Source: Acinetobacter piscicola
GTDB lineage: Bacteria; Pseudomonadota; Gammaproteobacteria; Pseudomonadales; Moraxellaceae
Direction of reading: 5' to 3'
Assembly (NCBI RefSeq): GCF_002233755.1
Contig: NZ_KZ268709.1
Span: 19,835 to 83,834 of the forward strand
Length of the DNA stretch: 64,000 nucleotides
Program-made: the position numbers and the translations under genes
In this document: positions 1 to 9,505 of the stretch, piece by piece
Numbering within the stretch: position 1 is the first letter of the stretch
Layout: each line of letters starts with the position of its first letter
The notes under the pieces: generated by a model
Database searches by the model: none
Seen by the model: only the letters and a program-made list of their open reading frames with translations
What the model was told of the DNA's origin: nothing

Positions 1-160
1 AACCAAACAGCATTCCACATACACACATCATCAATTTTTTTATATGCGTAGTTTGTTGTTTAAATATGAGTTGTTCCAATGAAATAGCCACGTAACAAAT
101 GATTACTGCAACGCATGCAGAACCTATTACGAGAGTAGTATCATAACCCATATAACTCAT
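1..160 (-). CDS. MHYT-domain membrane protein, N-terminal fragment (gene runs off the window)
   Basis: An open frame starts at an ATG at 160 on the minus strand (alternative ATG at 151) and is still open at base 1, giving about 53 residues. It begins MSYMGYDTTLVIGSACVAV, followed by a hydrophobic helix, a short polar loop and the start of a second helix ending CGMLFG. This spacing matches the beginning of the MHYT sensor domain, a membrane module of repeated helix pairs often fused to GGDEF/EAL domains. The MHYT motif itself would lie beyond the window edge, so the family call is inference. The output domain cannot be seen. Confidence 0.55.
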   Translation of the reverse strand, partial: MSYMGYDTTLVIGSACVAVIICYVAISLEQLIFKQQTTHIKKLMMCVCGMLFG

Positions 161-319
161 AAAATATTTCTTCCCGTAATAAATCTATTTTTGTTATAAG
201 AAGCCCCTAAAATAACGACGCATAACTGCGATCAGGTTCACCTTTTTTAAATATCTTTAGTTCTCCTTAAAATATCACTATCCTATTGAACGTCAAGTTA
301 TTTTTGACCAGAATAGATA

Positions 320-346
320 AAAAAGCATATATTAAATATGCTTTTT
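320..346 (-). terminator. Rho-independent terminator of prc
   Basis: An 11-bp stem (AAAAAGCATAT, 320-330, pairing with 336-346) with a 5-nt loop lies just past the prc stop codon on the minus strand and runs into a T-rich tract. The rest of 161-370 holds no gene that I can see; it is the leader of the MHYT gene and the prc 3' end. Confidence 0.75.
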
Positions 347-370
347 AATTTATCTAAATGGTGACTTTAG

Positions 371-2554
371 CTATTTGCTTTTCAAACTTCCCATATCCAT
401 TAAAACATTGGCAGCTTCGGTTACAAAAGTTTCTTCTTCAGCCAATGCAGGACGTTGATTCGCCTTCATTTTTGCTCTAGATTCTGCTAAAGCATCTAAG
501 CTCGCCTGATAACTTTCCCAATTTGAATAAGGCTTTAAACCTGTTTCTGCACGGCGCTTATTTTCAGCAGCTAAGGTTTTAGCCTCAAGTGCATGTAGTT
601 CAGCTTTACGTTGATCGATATCTAAAGATGCCTTTTTTTGATCTTTAGCTTGCTGTGCAATCGCTTTACGTGTTTCTAAATATTGAAATTGCGGATCTGC
701 AGCCACACGTACTTTTGACTTCTCACCCAACTGTGTCACATACGGCTGAATTGACCCTTCACGCTTGAATGGTGCAGTTGGAATGGTATCCCATTTCAAA
801 GCATTTTTAGCTTTACGTTCACCAAACTCTTCATCATAAATATCGACCAGTTTAATATCTGGAACTACGCCTTTATTCTGCGTGCTTCCACCAGTAACTC
901 GATAGAATTTACGTTGCGTTAAGGTTGCCTGACCATAAGCTAAACTGTCCAATTGAACCTGAGCCGTTCCCTTACCTGTCGTGGTGCTACCCAAAACAAT
1001 TGCACGATCATAATCTTGCAACGCAGCAGAATAAATTTCACTAGCTGAAGCAGAAGCCAAATTGACAAGAACAGCCAATGGTCCTGCATAGGTCTGAGCA
1101 CCACCATCGGTATCTTCAAACACGCTCACATTACCATTACCATCACGGATTTGAACAACAGGTCCTTCTTTGATCACTTGTCCAATCATCTTGGCAACTT
1201 CTTCTAAAGAACCACCCGGATTGTTACGCAAATCAATAATAATACCCTCTACTTTTTGTGAAGCCAATGATTTCAAAGCATTATTGGTATCTTCTGCAAC
1301 AGAACGATATTCAGTTCCTGCTCGACGTGCACGATAGTTTAAATAGAATGAAGGAATTTCTAGCACACCAAATTTATGCTTCACACCATTACGTGTCACA
1401 TCAACTGTACGTGAACGTACACCTGCATCTTCCTCTTGAATCACATCACGAGTGATCGTAACCACTCTCGCCTGATTCATAGATGCACCTGCAGCTAAAA
1501 GTTTGATTGAAACTTTTGTGCCACGCTTACCTCGAATTAATCCGACAATTTCAGAACTAGGCCAACCAATCACATCGACCATTTTGTCGCCATCTTGGGC
1601 AACACCGATGATACGATCACCTGATTTTATCTGTCCTGTTTTACTTGCAGGCCCACCATCCACGATGGTTTCAATCTTGGTGTAATCTTCATTACCACGC
1701 TCAGGACGAATAGAAACGCCAATCCCTTCCAGTTGTAAAGTCGTTTGGCGATTCAACTCCATTGCATCGACAGGTGGAAAATAGTTACTGTGCGGATCAT
1801 AAGTCAGTGTCATCGCATTTAAAATGCGCTCTAACACGTCATCGCTTTTAGTACGTCCAATACGTTCTAACTGGCGGGTATAACGTTTTGTTAAAGTCTG
1901 AACTGGGGTTAAATCTTCAGATGATGCTAGATCTTGTCCATTTGCTAAAGTAGGATCATCTTTCAAGGCTTTCTGTTTGGCCTGATCTTCTTGCTTGGCA
2001 ATGGTCAAGTTAATTAATTGCGAAACCAACATCTTACGCCAATAATTTTGTAGTTCGTCCTGACTTGTAAAGAAAGCAGCTTTTTCACGATCAGTGTCAA
2101 TAAACTCATTTGGCTGATGTAAGTTTTGCGTTTTCTTAAGTTCAGCTAACTCAAATTCATAAAACTGCTTTAATCGTGCACGATATTGCGCATGAATTTC
2201 ATACGGCGCTGATAAATCACCCGCTTTTAAGGCTGCACCTAATGTAGGGCCATACTTTTTCTTATAGTTTTCAACTTCGGAAGCTAAAAATAACGTGTGC
2301 TCAGGATCAAGACTGTCGATATACATTTCTAAAATACGATTTGATGTATTGGCATCTAAACGCATATTTAAATAATGTTGACGGTCAATCAACGTAGCGA
2401 GCTGTCGCGTCACCAAAGCCTGCTCTTGCGTAGGACGAATTGACTGAGAAACATTTGTAGCATTGGTTTCAGCCATTGCCTGATTGATGGTATGCGAAAA
2501 AAATAAACCACCAGTTGCCAGAGCTATAGCGCAAGCGAGAGTTTGAAGTTTCAT
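371..2554 (-). CDS. prc: Tail-specific periplasmic protease Prc (C-terminal processing peptidase, S41)
   Basis: This 727-residue protein is a periplasmic serine protease that degrades or trims proteins from their C-termini; in E. coli it processes FtsI and clears SsrA-tagged and damaged envelope proteins. A signal peptide ends near residue 28 (QAMA). A PDZ domain lies at about 270-355, with the substrate-binding GIGVSI strand. The S41 protease core follows, with SASASE around Ser503 and GKGT with Lys528, the 25-residue Ser-Lys spacing of E. coli Tsp. A helical C-terminal domain (DUF3340-like) completes it. Length is near the family norm. It is transcribed alone, divergently from nagZ. Confidence 0.95.
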   Translation of the reverse strand: MKLQTLACAIALATGGLFFSHTINQAMAETNATNVSQSIRPTQEQALVTRQLATLIDRQHYLNMRLDANTSNRILEMYIDSLDPEHTLFLASEVENYKKKYGPTLGAALKAGDLSAPYEIHAQYRARLKQFYEFELAELKKTQNLHQPNEFIDTDREKAAFFTSQDELQNYWRKMLVSQLINLTIAKQEDQAKQKALKDDPTLANGQDLASSEDLTPVQTLTKRYTRQLERIGRTKSDDVLERILNAMTLTYDPHSNYFPPVDAMELNRQTTLQLEGIGVSIRPERGNEDYTKIETIVDGGPASKTGQIKSGDRIIGVAQDGDKMVDVIGWPSSEIVGLIRGKRGTKVSIKLLAAGASMNQARVVTITRDVIQEEDAGVRSRTVDVTRNGVKHKFGVLEIPSFYLNYRARRAGTEYRSVAEDTNNALKSLASQKVEGIIIDLRNNPGGSLEEVAKMIGQVIKEGPVVQIRDGNGNVSVFEDTDGGAQTYAGPLAVLVNLASASASEIYSAALQDYDRAIVLGSTTTGKGTAQVQLDSLAYGQATLTQRKFYRVTGGSTQNKGVVPDIKLVDIYDEEFGERKAKNALKWDTIPTAPFKREGSIQPYVTQLGEKSKVRVAADPQFQYLETRKAIAQQAKDQKKASLDIDQRKAELHALEAKTLAAENKRRAETGLKPYSNWESYQASLDALAESRAKMKANQRPALAEEETFVTEAANVLMDMGSLKSK

Positions 2555-2750
2555 AAATTCTTAATATTTCCTTGGGTTTTCCAATTTCTATATCGTTTTT
2601 CAATCTGAACTCAACAGTTTCAAGATCTTAAACGACTTTATCTGTTTATGTTGTGTAGTTTTATCATAATCTGTGCAGACTAAATGTAGCAAATCATTGC
2701 AGAAATCAGGTATTGTTTCTAGGTTTCTATAAATACAACCACGGATTCTT

Positions 2751-3770
2751 ATGATCGGCGCATTGATGCTTGATATTGCAGGCACAAAACTTACTCAAGA
2801 AGATATTGAACTATTACAGGCTCCGCAAGTCGGCGGCATGATTTTATTTTCAAGAAATATAGAATCACCTGCTCAAGTCCGTGCTTTAACTGATCATATG
2901 CGCCAAATTCGCCCAGATATTCTGATCGCGGTAGATCAAGAAGGTGGTCGCGTACAAAGACTCAGAACAGGTTTTACACTTCTTCCAGCCATGGGACATT
3001 TTGGTGAACTTTACTTAACGCAACCTGAAAAAGCTTTAGATTTAGCTGAAAAATGTGGTTGGTTAATGGCCATCGAAGTGCTTGCAGTTGGTATTGATTT
3101 TAGTTTTGCTCCTGTTTTAGATATTAATGCAATTAGCGATGTGATTGGTGATCGTGCATTTGCAAAAAATGTGCAAGATATTGTGCCACTTGCAAGTGCA
3201 TTTATGACAGGTATGCAACGTGCAGGTATGGCAACCACAGGAAAACATTTTCCTGGTCATGGCTCTGTCAAAGCAGATTCACATGTTGCCGCAGCCATTG
3301 ATCACCGTGAATATCAAGAAATTTATAACAATGACATGCAAAGCTTTATTCAATTGCAATCTCAACTGAATGCGCTCATGCCAGCACATGTGATTTATGC
3401 AAAAGTTGATCCAAATCCAGCAGGTTTTTCACCCTATTGGATTCAAAAAGTATTACGTCAAGAATTGAAGTACGATGGTGTACTCTTCTCAGATGATTTG
3501 AGTATGCAAGCGGCTTGTGTTGCAGGTCATGCTGATGCGCGTATCCGTGCTGCTTTAGATGCAGGTTGCGATATGGGCTTGGTGTGTAATGATCGTGAGT
3601 CTGCATGCATCGCATTGACTGGTATTGAAAACTTACCACTCCCCAACCAAGAACGTTTAGAACGTATGCGTGGTAAAATTCCAAACATTCAGATCGGTGA
3701 ACAACTTGATTTAGGAAATGAATGGCAATCTGTCAGAAAAGTCATTGAAGATTTTAAAAATTCCCTTTAA
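2751..3770 (+). CDS. nagZ: Beta-N-acetylhexosaminidase NagZ (GH3)
   Basis: NagZ is a cytoplasmic peptidoglycan-recycling enzyme that cleaves GlcNAc from anhydro-muropeptides. The 339-residue length is typical of single-domain GH3 NagZ enzymes. Visible motifs are AVDQEGGRVQR near residue 60, the KHFPGHG loop at 165-171 that carries the catalytic histidine, and SDDLSM near 250 with the nucleophile aspartate. The start follows a 196-bp gap shared with divergent prc. In bacteria with an inducible AmpC/AmpR system the product of this enzyme is a beta-lactamase inducer; no ampR is visible here. Confidence 0.95.
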   Translation: MIGALMLDIAGTKLTQEDIELLQAPQVGGMILFSRNIESPAQVRALTDHMRQIRPDILIAVDQEGGRVQRLRTGFTLLPAMGHFGELYLTQPEKALDLAEKCGWLMAIEVLAVGIDFSFAPVLDINAISDVIGDRAFAKNVQDIVPLASAFMTGMQRAGMATTGKHFPGHGSVKADSHVAAAIDHREYQEIYNNDMQSFIQLQSQLNALMPAHVIYAKVDPNPAGFSPYWIQKVLRQELKYDGVLFSDDLSMQAACVAGHADARIRAALDAGCDMGLVCNDRESACIALTGIENLPLPNQERLERMRGKIPNIQIGEQLDLGNEWQSVRKVIEDFKNSL

Positions 3771-3777
3771 AAAGAAC

Positions 3778-3802
3778 AGGAACACTTCGGTGTTCCTTTT
3801 TT
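3778..3802 (+). terminator. Terminator of nagZ
   Basis: A perfect 8-bp stem AGGAACAC / GTGTTCCT closed by a stable TTCG tetraloop is followed by six T, starting 8 bases after the nagZ stop codon. Confidence 0.9.
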
Positions 3803-3856
3803 GATGTTCATTATGAATTGTAATCAAAATTAGAAAAACAAAAGTTAAGGATAACT

Positions 3857-4720
3857 ATGTCAGATACCTCAGAACAACAGCTTTCTAAACATCGCCATAT
3901 TTCATTTACAGCCCATTACACAGGTTATATTTGGTATCAAATGGGGATTTCTCATCCTTTACTTGCAACATCTAAAGGTAAGACTTTAGCTATGATTGCG
4001 CATCCAATTGAAAGTTGGGGTGAAAAATATGTGGGAGGCAGTATGCGTACCACACTCAAAGAACGCCACACCATGCTGGATGAACACCTAAAACAACTGA
4101 TTGCAGAATCTCCAGACTTACAAGTTTTAGAAATTGCTGCGGGGCTATCCCCTCGTGGTTGGTGGTTCAGACAACATTATCCAACCATTGATTATCGTGA
4201 ACTTGATTTGCCTGATATGGCGAAAACCAAACAAACGGCACTGAAACAAATTGATGTACAAAGTCCAGATGTACTTTCTGTCGATCTATTTACAGCAGAT
4301 TTTCAAAAGGCTTTTGAGGTATTTGATACCAATCGCCCGCTTGTGGTCATCAGTGAAGGCTTGATTAATTATTTTAACAAAGATCTTTTACAACAATTGA
4401 TTCAATCCATTGCACATTATGGAAAAGACTTTAAAGCGTTGCATTATTTAACTGATTTATACCCTGAACCTGTCAAAAACAAACTGGCAAAGGTCATTTG
4501 GAACAGCAGCAAACTGTTAAAAGTGATGTCACGTAGTGCTTTCAGTTTTCACTTTATTAGCCCTGAAGAAGTAAGAAATTTTATACAACAGGCAGGTTTT
4601 AGTACTGTTAGAGTGATTCAACCCAGTCTTTACTTTCATCAAGATACTACAGACTTAAATCCTGAAGAACATTTGGGTGACTTGGTTTGGATGATTGATG
4701 CTCAGTTGCAAGGCGACTGA
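3857..4720 (+). CDS. Class I SAM-dependent methyltransferase, leucine carboxyl methyltransferase-like
   Basis: This 287-residue soluble protein has a motif I variant, LEIAAGLSPRG (about 93-103), then an acidic ELDLP strand, and a VVISEGLINYF segment resembling the EGLLMYL box of the LCM/PPM1-type methyltransferases. The substrate is unknown. AAGGA lies 7 bases before the ATG and supports the start. The gene stands alone between the nagZ terminator and a repeat element. Bacterial members of this fold include polyketide and small-molecule O-methyltransferases, so no specific reaction is assigned. Confidence 0.75.
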   Translation: MSDTSEQQLSKHRHISFTAHYTGYIWYQMGISHPLLATSKGKTLAMIAHPIESWGEKYVGGSMRTTLKERHTMLDEHLKQLIAESPDLQVLEIAAGLSPRGWWFRQHYPTIDYRELDLPDMAKTKQTALKQIDVQSPDVLSVDLFTADFQKAFEVFDTNRPLVVISEGLINYFNKDLLQQLIQSIAHYGKDFKALHYLTDLYPEPVKNKLAKVIWNSSKLLKVMSRSAFSFHFISPEEVRNFIQQAGFSTVRVIQPSLYFHQDTTDLNPEEHLGDLVWMIDAQLQGD

Positions 4721-4751
4721 GATACTTGGAAAGAAAAAACAGTTATTTGAC

Positions 4752-4928
4752 TTACTGCTAGTCAGTTAAGCATTTTTAAATCCTCCCCAACCCTCCTTTT
4801 TCAAAGGAGGGAGTATCGATAATCTAAAATTATTTTAAATTCTCAATAGTTCCCCTCTTTTTTAAAGAGGGGTTAGGGGAGATTCTTAGATGAGTAACTA
4901 CCAAATTACTCTTAGCTGACTGGCATTA
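4752..4928. mobile_element. Short inverted-repeat element, family 2, copy A (MITE-like)
   Basis: This 177-bp non-coding element has ends TTACTGCTAGTCAGTTAAG and, on the opposite strand, TAATGCCAGTCAGCTAAG. Inside are the hairpins CCCTCCTTTTTCAAAGGAGGG and CCCCTCTTTTTTAAAGAGGGG. Flanking direct repeats are GTTATTTGAC (4742-4751) and GTCAATTGAC (4929-4938), 8 of 10 identical. Removing the element rejoins AAAAAACAGT and ACTGGTTTTTT into a terminator-like hairpin after the methyltransferase gene. Copies B and C lie at 43413 and 51528. Confidence 0.75.
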
Positions 4929-4967
4929 GTCAATTGACTGGTTTTTTGTGCCACTAAGCTTGTTAGA

Positions 4968-6299
4968 TCAAACGATCTCTTCTACTTGATCTTCTTGAGT
5001 CTGACGTGCCACAAAACGCAACAAACGATCTGCATTTTCAAAACTACCATGCTTAAACAATGCTCGCACACCTTGTTCAGACGTTTCAAAAATTAAGCAT
5101 TCAATCGCAAACTCGCCTTCATCATCACTTAAATTCAGCGCCAAATCACGTGGATGATCATTCACAAAAGTTAAATCGTCTTGATTATTCAACTTCATCC
5201 ATAAACCAAAATAGTTTAAATCGACGATTTCAACATTTACAACTTGCTCAGAATGACGATGCGTCAACTGACGTTGTGATTGCAACACTTGAATACGTGC
5301 TTCGCCACGACGTTCTAATTTTTGCATGTCTTCACGTGTCAAATTGATGATGCCATCTAGACCATGAATCGACTCACCTTTTAAATAAGTGGTAAACAAA
5401 GTCATGGTTTCTTTACGACGTTGCAATTGTGGCACATGATCTGCATTGGCAATCATGGCAAACTGCATATCTGGGCACTGCAAAGCAAAATGTGCGTTTT
5501 CATGTGGCAGTGTAAAACTGTCGTATTGACCACATGCAACCAGTGTATCTGTTTGTGGAACAGGAACATGATTTAAACGCAATAAGCGATTGCAATTAAT
5601 TTCATAACGTTCTTGCTCAGTATTTGAAAACTCAGCCATTTGTTTGAAAAACAATCTTTTCGCTGTCGGCGACATCCGAGTTTTATCAAGCTTGGCATGA
5701 TTAACTAAATAGAGAATAACCGCTTGACCAAACTCATCCATGCGCTGCTCTTTCATGAGCATCAATGATTCTTCTAACAGCATGCGCCAACTCTTACGAG
5801 TCTCTTGCATCACGCCCATGAGAATCATTTTTTCGACAAGTTCAGAACGCTGATGTGCGAAAAAAGAAGCAATCACTGAACCTAGTGAAATACCCACCAC
5901 ATCGACTTTCGCAATTCCAACAATGTCTAACCACTCACCGAGCATACAAGACAAATCAGGTAATTCTAATGTGCCTGCTGATCGACCGGTATCTACATTG
6001 GTGATTTGCTGATTTGCACCCATCGATGGCAAATCAATCAGAATGACGGGCCCACTTTCAAAGAACTGTTCAACACAATACTTATAAGAGTTAAAATTTT
6101 GAAATGCGCCCCCTACAATCACAATAGGGGTATTGTGAATCGTCTTAGGATCCGCAATGGCCATATATTCAATTTTCCAACCATCGATCCATGTGGTACG
6201 AGGAGGTTGTTTAAAACTGTGTTTGTGATATAGATCGAAAAAACCAAAACTTGTAAAAGATTGGTGTGATTCATTGTCCATTTGGATAATGGAATTCAT
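4968..6299 (-). CDS. RhlA-like alpha/beta hydrolase with a C-terminal PilZ-like domain
   Basis: Residues about 50-320 form an alpha/beta hydrolase: a GGAFQNF oxyanion-type loop, the nucleophile elbow GISLG, an acid in CGQYDSFT and a catalytic histidine in NADHVPQL. The layout recalls RhlA, which makes hydroxyalkanoyloxy-alkanoates. Residues about 335-440 carry RRGEARIQV and later DLNYFG, resembling the PilZ c-di-GMP signature RxxxR...(D/N)xSxxG but with Asn where Ser is usual. The start at 6299 is chosen because GGAGGAAGGAT lies directly upstream; a longer frame reaches 6338 without such a site. Function and c-di-GMP binding are inferred. Confidence 0.7.
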   Translation of the reverse strand: MNSIIQMDNESHQSFTSFGFFDLYHKHSFKQPPRTTWIDGWKIEYMAIADPKTIHNTPIVIVGGAFQNFNSYKYCVEQFFESGPVILIDLPSMGANQQITNVDTGRSAGTLELPDLSCMLGEWLDIVGIAKVDVVGISLGSVIASFFAHQRSELVEKMILMGVMQETRKSWRMLLEESLMLMKEQRMDEFGQAVILYLVNHAKLDKTRMSPTAKRLFFKQMAEFSNTEQERYEINCNRLLRLNHVPVPQTDTLVACGQYDSFTLPHENAHFALQCPDMQFAMIANADHVPQLQRRKETMTLFTTYLKGESIHGLDGIINLTREDMQKLERRGEARIQVLQSQRQLTHRHSEQVVNVEIVDLNYFGLWMKLNNQDDLTFVNDHPRDLALNLSDDEGEFAIECLIFETSEQGVRALFKHGSFENADRLLRFVARQTQEDQVEEIV

Positions 6300-6601
6300 A
6301 TCCTTCCTCCATCCCTGCTTTATTCTTTTAATATGCAAGATAGTTTAACTCACATTATTATCGCTAATAGCAATACAAGTTGTGTTTTGTATTACGTCAA
6401 TATCCTTATTGTTTCATTCTATACAGATGTGTGATTTATACGCAATCGCTAAATTGACCGCTCATCTAGTTTAAAGAGCAAAAAGATTGCAAAATATTTA
6501 CATGTCCTATTTTAAGCCGCTTTATTTCAGCGCAATACTTCCTTGCTCGTGCATAGACTGTTACTATCAAAGAGATATTTTTAGTGATCAAATAAACCGC
6601 T

Positions 6602-7867
6602 ATGCAAGATTCTATTGAACAGTATATGCAAACTGTAGGAAAACAAGCTCGCCAAGCTGCTAGTATTTTGGCTGGTTCAACTACACTTGTAAAAAATAAT
6701 GCCTTATCTGCTATTTATACTGCTTTAAAAAATAGTGAACCCCAAATTTTAGCTGCTAATCAAATTGACATGACCAAAGGCCATGAAAATAACTTGGATA
6801 GTGCTTTACTTGATCGCCTTGAACTCAACCCCACACGTTTTAAAGAGATGCTGCAAGGCTTAAAAGACGTCATTGGCTTGGTTGACCCGATTGGTGAAAT
6901 CACCGATTTGGCTTATCGTCCAACGGGCATTCAAATTGGTAAAATGCGCGTACCTTTAGGTGTGGTTGGCATGATTTATGAGTCACGTCCAAACGTTACA
7001 CTTGAAGCAGCATCTTTGGCGTTGAAATCTGCCAATGCAATCATTCTGCGTGGTGGTTCTGAAGCATTAAATTCAAACCAAGCCATTGCTCAAGCGATTC
7101 AACATGGTTTAAAAACGGTTGGTTTACCTGAAACATGCGTACAAGTAATTAACACCACTGACCGTGCTGCTGTGGGTCAATTGATTACCATGTCTGAATA
7201 TGTAGATGTAATCGTTCCACGTGGTGGCAAAGGCCTGATTGGACGTATTACCAATGAAGCAACCATTCCAGTGATTAAACACTTAGATGGTAACTGCCAT
7301 GTCTTTGTTGAAGCTCAAGCTGATTTACACAAAGCCCTTCCAATTGCATTAAACGCAAAAACACACCGTTATGGTGTTTGTAATGCAATGGAAACGCTAT
7401 TGGTAGATGAAAAGATTGCTGAAGAGTTTTTACCGCGTATTGCAGAATTATATGCTGAAAAACAAGTTGAACTCCGTGGTTGCTTAAAAGTTCAAAAAAT
7501 CTTGGGTACTACAGTCAAACCTGCAAGTGAAGAAGATTGGTATGAGGAATATCTAGGGCCAATTTTAGCTGTGAAAATTGTTTCAGGAATTGATGAAGCC
7601 ATTCAACATATTAATAAGTATGGTTCACATCATACTGATGCCATTATCACTGAAAACTTCAGCCTAGCACGTCAATTCCTAACACGTGTCGACTCAAGCT
7701 CTGTGATGGTCAATGCTTCGACTCGTTTTGCAGATGGTTTTGAATACGGTCTAGGTGCTGAAATTGGTATCTCTACAGACAAAATTCATGCACGTGGTCC
7801 TGTTGGCTTAGAAGGCTTAACCTCTCAAAAATGGATCGTTTTAGGTGATGGTCAAATTCGCCAATAA
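6602..7867 (+). CDS. proA: Glutamate-5-semialdehyde dehydrogenase (gamma-glutamyl phosphate reductase) ProA
   Basis: ProA performs the second step of proline synthesis, NADPH-dependent reduction of gamma-glutamyl phosphate in the cytoplasm. The 421-residue protein is full length. It shows the aldehyde dehydrogenase-like fold with [17 protein letters not shown] near residue 115, RGGSEA near 150, the catalytic cysteine in [12 protein letters not shown] near 260, and the C-terminal [10 protein letters not shown] and GLTSQKW motifs. No proB is adjacent. It is followed by a strong terminator, so it is probably monocistronic. Confidence 0.97.
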   Translation: MQDSIEQYMQTVGKQARQAASILAGSTTLVKNNALSAIYTALKNSEPQILAANQIDMTKGHENNLDSALLDRLELNPTRFKEMLQGLKDVIGLVDPIGEITDLAYRPTGIQIGKMRVPLGVVGMIYESRPNVTLEAASLALKSANAIILRGGSEALNSNQAIAQAIQHGLKTVGLPETCVQVINTTDRAAVGQLITMSEYVDVIVPRGGKGLIGRITNEATIPVIKHLDGNCHVFVEAQADLHKALPIALNAKTHRYGVCNAMETLLVDEKIAEEFLPRIAELYAEKQVELRGCLKVQKILGTTVKPASEEDWYEEYLGPILAVKIVSGIDEAIQHINKYGSHHTDAIITENFSLARQFLTRVDSSSVMVNASTRFADGFEYGLGAEIGISTDKIHARGPVGLEGLTSQKWIVLGDGQIRQ

Positions 7868-7890
7868 TTCAGTCTAAAAAGCTCCATTTG

Positions 7891-7926
7891 AACTCAGTAT
7901 TTATACGTGTAAATACTGAGTTTTTC
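7891..7926 (+). terminator. Terminator of proA
   Basis: A 13-bp perfect stem AACTCAGTATTTA / TAAATACTGAGTT (7891-7903 and 7910-7922) with a 6-nt loop runs into TTTTTCTT. Confidence 0.9.
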
Positions 7927-8237
7927 TTAGTCTGTCCCATCACATATGCAAATTAACAATTTTGAAATCAACACTTACAAGAAACTGTATTTTGCAGATA
8001 GATAAAAATAGTGATGAGTGCTAATTTTTACTTATTAAATGAATAATCAACTGATAAATATTAGGTATTAATCATTTTCAGGTCGATAGTTCTAAAGTCT
8101 AATCACCTAAAGTCTAGCTAGGACAAAAAATCTACACATGGTAAAACATACACACTGATCTCATTTACCCTATTTATAAAAAGTGTAATCAGATCAATCA
8201 GGAAGACTTTTCAAATTACAATTTCGGGTATTAAAAC
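7927..8237 (+). promoter_or_regulatory. Upstream region of ackA with a tandem CTAAAGTCTA repeat
   Basis: This 311-bp non-coding stretch between the proA terminator and ackA contains a perfect 10-bp direct repeat CTAAAGTCTA at 8092-8101 and 8107-8116, 15 bases apart, followed by CTAGG. The spacing is about one and a half helical turns. A regulator-binding site for ackA-pta is possible, but I recognise no known consensus. No small gene was found here. Confidence 0.4.
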
Positions 8238-9455
8238 GTGTCTACATCAGTATTAGTCATTAACTGCGGTTCTTCATCAATCAAATATGCGCTTATTTCT
8301 GAAGATCGTGAAAATCGCATCTTTGGTTTAGCAGAAAACTTAGGTTCTGCTGATGCACGTATTAAAGGAATCACTGCGGGTAATCAACCTCTTGAAATAC
8401 CGATTCCATACGCCGACCATGAGAAAGCTTTAGAAACGATTTTAGGTCGTTTATCTGAATACAAACCTCAAGCGATTGGTCACCGTGTCGTTCACGGCGG
8501 TACAATTACCAAAGCAGAATTATTAACACCTGAAATTATCGAAAAAATTCGTGAAGCTACGCCGCTTGCACCACTACATAATCCTGCGCACCTTGTGGGA
8601 ATTAATGCAACAATGCGCTTATTCCCAGAATTACCACAAGTTGCTGTATTCGATACCGCATTCCACCAAACCATGCCACCACATGCATATCGTTATGCAT
8701 TACCTAAATTCCTATATACAGATCATAATGTACGTCGTTATGGTTTCCACGGTACCAGTCATGCTTATGTTTCTGAACGTGGTTCTGAACTTGCAGGCAG
8801 CTTCAAACAAGGCGGTTGGCTCACTGCACACTTAGGTAATGGTAGTTCAACATGTGCGATTTGGAATGGACAAAGTGTCGATACCTCTATGGGCTTAACA
8901 CCGCTTGAAGGTGTTGTTATGGGTACACGTAGTGGTGATGTAGACCCAAGTCTTCACAGTTTCTTGGCTTCAAACCTAGGTTGGGACATCTATAAAATTG
9001 ACAAGATGTTAAATAGCCAATCTGGTTTACTCGGCCTATCAGACCTCTCAAATGATATGCGTACGCTGATTGAAGCTTCTGAACAAGGCAATGAAGATGC
9101 GACTTTAGCGATTGAAGTATTTTGTTATCGCTTGGCGAAATCAATTGCTGCATTAAGTTGTGGCTTACCGCGTATTGATGGTTTATTTTTCACTGGCGGC
9201 ATTGGTGAAAACTCAGCTTATATCCGTGAAAAAACAGTTGCTTATCTACCTCATTTTGGTTTTGATTTGAGTAAAGATAAAAATAACACCTTAAAACGTG
9301 GTACAGAAGGTCGTATCGATGCAGGTCATGGTCCTCAAATTTGGGTGATTCCTACAGATGAAGAAGGACGCATTGCACAAGAAACAGTGTATGTTGTAGA
9401 ACACGAGGTACAACAGACTGCAAAAAAGTCTAAATCAGATGTTACAACAGCTTAA
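8238..9455 (+). CDS. ackA: Acetate kinase
   Basis: AckA interconverts acetyl phosphate and ADP with acetate and ATP. The 405-residue protein shows the N-terminal phosphate-binding [15 protein letters not shown], the family signature GHRVVHGG near 80, [12 protein letters not shown] near 140, [11 protein letters not shown] near 200 and FTGGIGENS near 320. The start is GTG at 8238; no better ATG lies upstream in frame. The gene is 50 bases from pta and almost certainly co-transcribed with it, giving the Pta-AckA acetate overflow and assimilation pathway. Confidence 0.97.
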   Translation: MSTSVLVINCGSSSIKYALISEDRENRIFGLAENLGSADARIKGITAGNQPLEIPIPYADHEKALETILGRLSEYKPQAIGHRVVHGGTITKAELLTPEIIEKIREATPLAPLHNPAHLVGINATMRLFPELPQVAVFDTAFHQTMPPHAYRYALPKFLYTDHNVRRYGFHGTSHAYVSERGSELAGSFKQGGWLTAHLGNGSSTCAIWNGQSVDTSMGLTPLEGVVMGTRSGDVDPSLHSFLASNLGWDIYKIDKMLNSQSGLLGLSDLSNDMRTLIEASEQGNEDATLAIEVFCYRLAKSIAALSCGLPRIDGLFFTGGIGENSAYIREKTVAYLPHFGFDLSKDKNNTLKRGTEGRIDAGHGPQIWVIPTDEEGRIAQETVYVVEHEVQQTAKKSKSDVTTA

Positions 9456-9505
9456 GTTGTTGTAACTGTTTGTCTTAAAATATCTTTATTGTCCAAGAAT
9501 AGTCT

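Noticed and set aside
3376..3684. A 102-codon open frame on the minus strand inside nagZ.
   Set aside because: It is antisense to a well-conserved gene, has no ribosome site and no recognisable protein features. Similar shadow frames inside prc, leuA, metX and others were dropped for the same reasons.
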